Under the pieces are notes generated by a model that searched no databases, was not told the origin of the DNA, and worked only from the letters and a program-made list of their open reading frames with translations. A DNA stretch of 64,000 bases from Sphaerimonospora thailandensis. Lineage in GTDB: Bacteria; Actinomycetota; Actinomycetes; Streptosporangiales; Streptosporangiaceae. The first letter of the stretch is position 1, and each line of letters starts with the position of its first letter. Made by a program: the position numbers and the translations under genes. The DNA lies in contig NZ_BOOG01000011.1 of the NCBI RefSeq assembly GCF_016863115.1, positions 62,001 to 126,000 on the forward strand, written 5' to 3'. Below are positions 61,388 to 64,000 of the stretch, piece after piece.

Positions 61388-64000
61388 TCATGACAGTTCA
61401 CCCAGACCGCGGAGAACGCCCAGGGCCGCGCCGCGGCTGAGCTGATCATGATAGGCCTCGTTGCGACGCGTCCGCAGGCAGCCGTAGCAGGAGGTCTCCT
61501 CGCCGCAGTCACACGACGCGACCCGGCGCAGGGCGGCGTCCACGACCACGTCCAGCGCGCCGGCGACGCGCAGCACGCTGCCGGCCCCGCCGGGCACGGT
61601 GTCGAAGAGCACCACGCCGGTACGGCCGTCCGCGCCGGGGTTCACCGTGCCGTCGATGTCGTCCCGGTTGATCTCCAGCCCGTCCGCTGCCCCCTCCAGC
61701 AGGGCGTACAACGCGGACCGCCACGCGCCGTGTCCGGACAGTCCGGGCGCGTCGAACCGGAGCTCCAGAATGTCGGTCTCGTAGCCGTGGGCCAGCGAGC
61801 GCCAGCGCAGCGGGCCGGTGCACGGGCTGCGGCGCAGCGGATGGACGTGCGATTTCGGCGTCCTGCCGAGGTTGGGCGCGCCCCAGCCGCACCAGTCGCA
61901 GATCAGGAAGCCGCCTCCCCCCGGTCCCTCGGAGATCGCGACAAGCCGGCCCCGGGACCCCGACCGGCACCAGACGGAGGCGCCCCCCGGCGTCGCCCAG
62001 CGGCGCTCGGCCAGCTCCACTCCGAGCGACACGACATGCGTGGAGCCGCGCCACACCGCCTTCGGTGGGGCCGCCGCGGGCCTGGCCGTACGGTGATCGG
62101 CGACGAAACCGAACTCTGGCACGTAGTATTCGCGCAGCGTTCCCCGGCCGGCAGCGCCGCACGCCGGGCAGGCGACTTCCAGGGTCTCGTCGCCCTCCCG
62201 GTAGTGCTGACATTCCCGGCAGACCGTGTAGAAGCGGCTGATCAGCTCGCGTCCGGGCAGCCGATAGACGCCCGCCGAGCGCCACAGCACCCCGCCCGCC
62301 ACGACCTCCGCCCCCGGGGCGTACTCGTAGATCGCCGTGGTCAGGTCGCGTGACAGCTCGAGGCGGGCCCCGACCTGGCTGTCACAGTGCGCGGTGCGCA
62401 GCTCGACCGTGTCCACCGGAAAGCCGTACTTGGGCAGGACGTTCCGGTTGGCCAGGTACCCGATGAGAGACCGCCTGGTCAGCGTGTTCACGGTCCGTTC
62501 GAACCGGGCGGCCAGATCGCTGCGCCGCTGCTCGAAGGCGGCCGTCCGCCGTTCCTCGAACGTCTCCACGTCCTGGCCGAGCTCCAGGCGCACCTTGTCC
62601 AGGTGATCGCACAGCTCCAGCGCCCACACGCCCTCGCCCACCCCGAGCTCGGCCTGCGCGGCCGGGGGCAGCACGGCACGCAGCGAAGCGGTCACCTGCG
62701 ATGGGATCGGGGACAGGAAGCGCCGCACCCGCTCCGGGCCGTCGCCGAGGAAGAAGTCGCCCGCCGTCTTCCACACCGTGCCCGAGGTCTGCTTCGTGTG
62801 CCGGAAGAAGGCCGCCAGCGCCACCGAGTGCGCGTGCCTGCGGTCGATCCGCGCGTTGCCGAGTGGCACGTACGGCGCCCGCAGCCGTCCGGCGATCATC
62901 GTCTCCGGCTCCTGGTAGCGCGACAGGTCGTGGGAGCGGCGCTGGGCATAGGTGACCACCAGCGCGGCCGAGTCCGCGCGGCGGCCCGCCCGTCCGGCCC
63001 GCTGGATGTAGTTCGCCGTGCTCGGCGGCATGTTGCGCAGCAGCACCGCGCTCAGCTCGCCCACGTCGACGCCCAGCTCGAACGTCGTGGAGCACGACAG
63101 CACGTTCACCTCGCCGCGGACGAAGCGCTGCTGGATATCGGCCGCCTCCAGGCTCGTCCACTGCGCGGTGTGCTCCCTCGCGACCAGCGGCGCGGGCGAC
63201 ATTTCCTGATAAAGGGCCCGATAGTGATCAGAATCGTCCAGTACGGCGGGGCGCAGCGTCCCGGAACAGCCCATCGTGGGGCAGACCCCGCGCAGTGAGA
63301 CCGCGGTGATCCGGCGGCACAGATCACAACGATGGATGGCGGGATCGGCCGACAGCACCAGCCAGGTGTGGTCCACCTGGTACACCTGACCCAGCTTGGG
63401 CAGCGCTGCCGCGGTCAGCCAGCCGTCACGGTGGGCGGACAGGAAGCGCCAGCAGCCGTCGAGCACCCGCCTGGCGTCGATGTCCGGACCGAAGAGGCGG
63501 CGGAGGTAGTCGAGGCGACGGTTGGCTCCCTTGGTCGGCAGCCAGCTCAGCACCTTGAGCTTCGCCTCGGAGCCGTCCCTGCGCACGTGGATCGGGCCGC
63601 GCCGCGGATCGAAGATCTCATCACGCGGGTCGACCTCCTCCGGCATGCTCAGCACGCCCTGCTGCCGCAGCGAGCCGGCCAGCTCGCCCAGCAGCAGCCA
63701 CGACTCCTCGGCCGTGAGCCCCAGATCCAGCAGCGGCTCCGGGGCGGCCCAGGCGGGATCGACGTCGAGGGCGACGCGCATCAGGCCCACGCCCTCCAGG
63801 GACTGCCGCTCGTCCAGGGCGACCAGCTCGCGCAGCACCCAGCGGGCCACCTCACGCCGCCGCTGCTGCCGCGAGTCGCGCCGCTGGAAGACGCCCGCCT
63901 CGGTCGCCGCCCTCGCCGTCTCCTCGATCAGGTCGTCCACCGTCGCCGTGGCATCCCTGGCGGTGGCCCGGCGCAGACCCGTGAGGATCAGGCCGCGCCG
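61388..64000 (-). CDS. DEAD/DEAH-box helicase, C-terminal part with DUF1998-like domain (5' end beyond window)
   Basis: The 871 residues visible carry helicase motifs V and VI (SCSTTFELGVDVGELSAVLL, STANYIQRAGRAGRR) after a zinc-ribbon-like insert (CDLCRR, CPTMGCSG). A second cysteine cluster is VCRECQHY, ACPACGAAGRG, and the C-terminal DUF1998-like region ends CDCGEETSCYGCLRTRRNEA. The motor's N-terminal lobe (Walker A/B) lies beyond base 64000, as the frame is open to the edge. Relatives include MrfA-type repair helicases and DISARM helicase/DUF1998 proteins. It is probably in one transcript with Wadjet. Confidence 0.85.
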   Translation of the reverse strand, partial: RRGLILTGLRRATARDATATVDDLIEETARAATEAGVFQRRDSRQQRRREVARWVLRELVALDERQSLEGVGLMRVALDVDPAWAAPEPLLDLGLTAEESWLLLGELAGSLRQQGVLSMPEEVDPRDEIFDPRRGPIHVRRDGSEAKLKVLSWLPTKGANRRLDYLRRLFGPDIDARRVLDGCWRFLSAHRDGWLTAAALPKLGQVYQVDHTWLVLSADPAIHRCDLCRRITAVSLRGVCPTMGCSGTLRPAVLDDSDHYRALYQEMSPAPLVAREHTAQWTSLEAADIQQRFVRGEVNVLSCSTTFELGVDVGELSAVLLRNMPPSTANYIQRAGRAGRRADSAALVVTYAQRRSHDLSRYQEPETMIAGRLRAPYVPLGNARIDRRHAHSVALAAFFRHTKQTSGTVWKTAGDFFLGDGPERVRRFLSPIPSQVTASLRAVLPPAAQAELGVGEGVWALELCDHLDKVRLELGQDVETFEERRTAAFEQRRSDLAARFERTVNTLTRRSLIGYLANRNVLPKYGFPVDTVELRTAHCDSQVGARLELSRDLTTAIYEYAPGAEVVAGGVLWRSAGVYRLPGRELISRFYTVCRECQHYREGDETLEVACPACGAAGRGTLREYYVPEFGFVADHRTARPAAAPPKAVWRGSTHVVSLGVELAERRWATPGGASVWCRSGSRGRLVAISEGPGGGGFLICDWCGWGAPNLGRTPKSHVHPLRRSPCTGPLRWRSLAHGYETDILELRFDAPGLSGHGAWRSALYALLEGAADGLEINRDDIDGTVNPGADGRTGVVLFDTVPGGAGSVLRVAGALDVVVDAALRRVASCDCGEETSCYGCLRTRRNEAYHDQLSRGAALGVLRGLGELS

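Overview
The window is high-GC actinomycete DNA: GC-rich third codon positions, frequent GTG/TTG starts, GTGA/ATGA operon overlaps, and actinobacterial families such as DUF222-HNH, NarL-type regulators and an IdeR/DmdR-like iron box. A Streptosporangiaceae-type genome (Nonomuraea/Microbispora relatives) is my best guess; that is an inference from gene content. I see no rRNA, CRISPR array, insertion sequence or prophage.

Layout. 1-4538 (minus): histidine utilisation operon hutU - M20 amidohydrolase - hutF - hutI (cut by the left edge). 4679-8855: an M20 dipeptidase, then divergently a class III aminotransferase and alanine dehydrogenase. 8880-11486 (minus): a Sel1-repeat protein and a TauE/SafE-like protein with a C-terminal cupredoxin-like tail. 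11619-13149: a MerR regulator divergent from a stand-alone paralogue of ribosomal protein uL11, with MerR-type operators between them. 13462-16353: a DUF222-HNH protein with a near-match SOS box upstream. 16619-19441 (minus): a small RiPP locus made of a decayed response regulator, a 53-aa precursor peptide not covered by longer ORF calls, an ATP-grasp ligase and a PpiC-like maturation protein. 19616-27911: gamma-glutamyltransferase, SURF1, small membrane proteins, hemerythrin, and a two-component system whose kinase is fused in frame to a DUF4173-type membrane domain. 28044-30663: a D-amino-acid deaminase/aldolase and an unrecognised barrel-like protein. 30689-38292: a beta-glucan regulon, with LacI, GH1 and an ABC sugar importer on the minus strand and GH16-CBM6 divergent, separated by four AGCGCT-centred operators. 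38410-41263: a DUF5666-like protein, a TetR/hydrolase pair and a lone receiver protein.

41393-45349 is an island behind tRNA-Arg(CCG). It holds a GHKL ATPase-nuclease fusion, a DUF433/DUF5615 toxin-antitoxin pair and the tail of a phospholipase-D-like gene. 45350-52659: an ADP-ribosylglycohydrolase, an iron-siderophore ABC operon behind an iron box, and a secreted X-Pro dipeptidyl-peptidase. 52721-64000 (minus): a complete type II Wadjet operon (jetA-jetB-jetC-jetD), with a large helicase carrying a DUF1998-like C-terminus 31 nt upstream and running off the right edge.

Candidates for new biology are the uL11-like/MerR pair, the ATP-grasp RiPP locus, the tRNA-linked ATPase-nuclease, and the helicase-Wadjet arrangement. 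A cross-cutting oddity is the number of genes with in-frame tandem repeats in linkers or N-termini.
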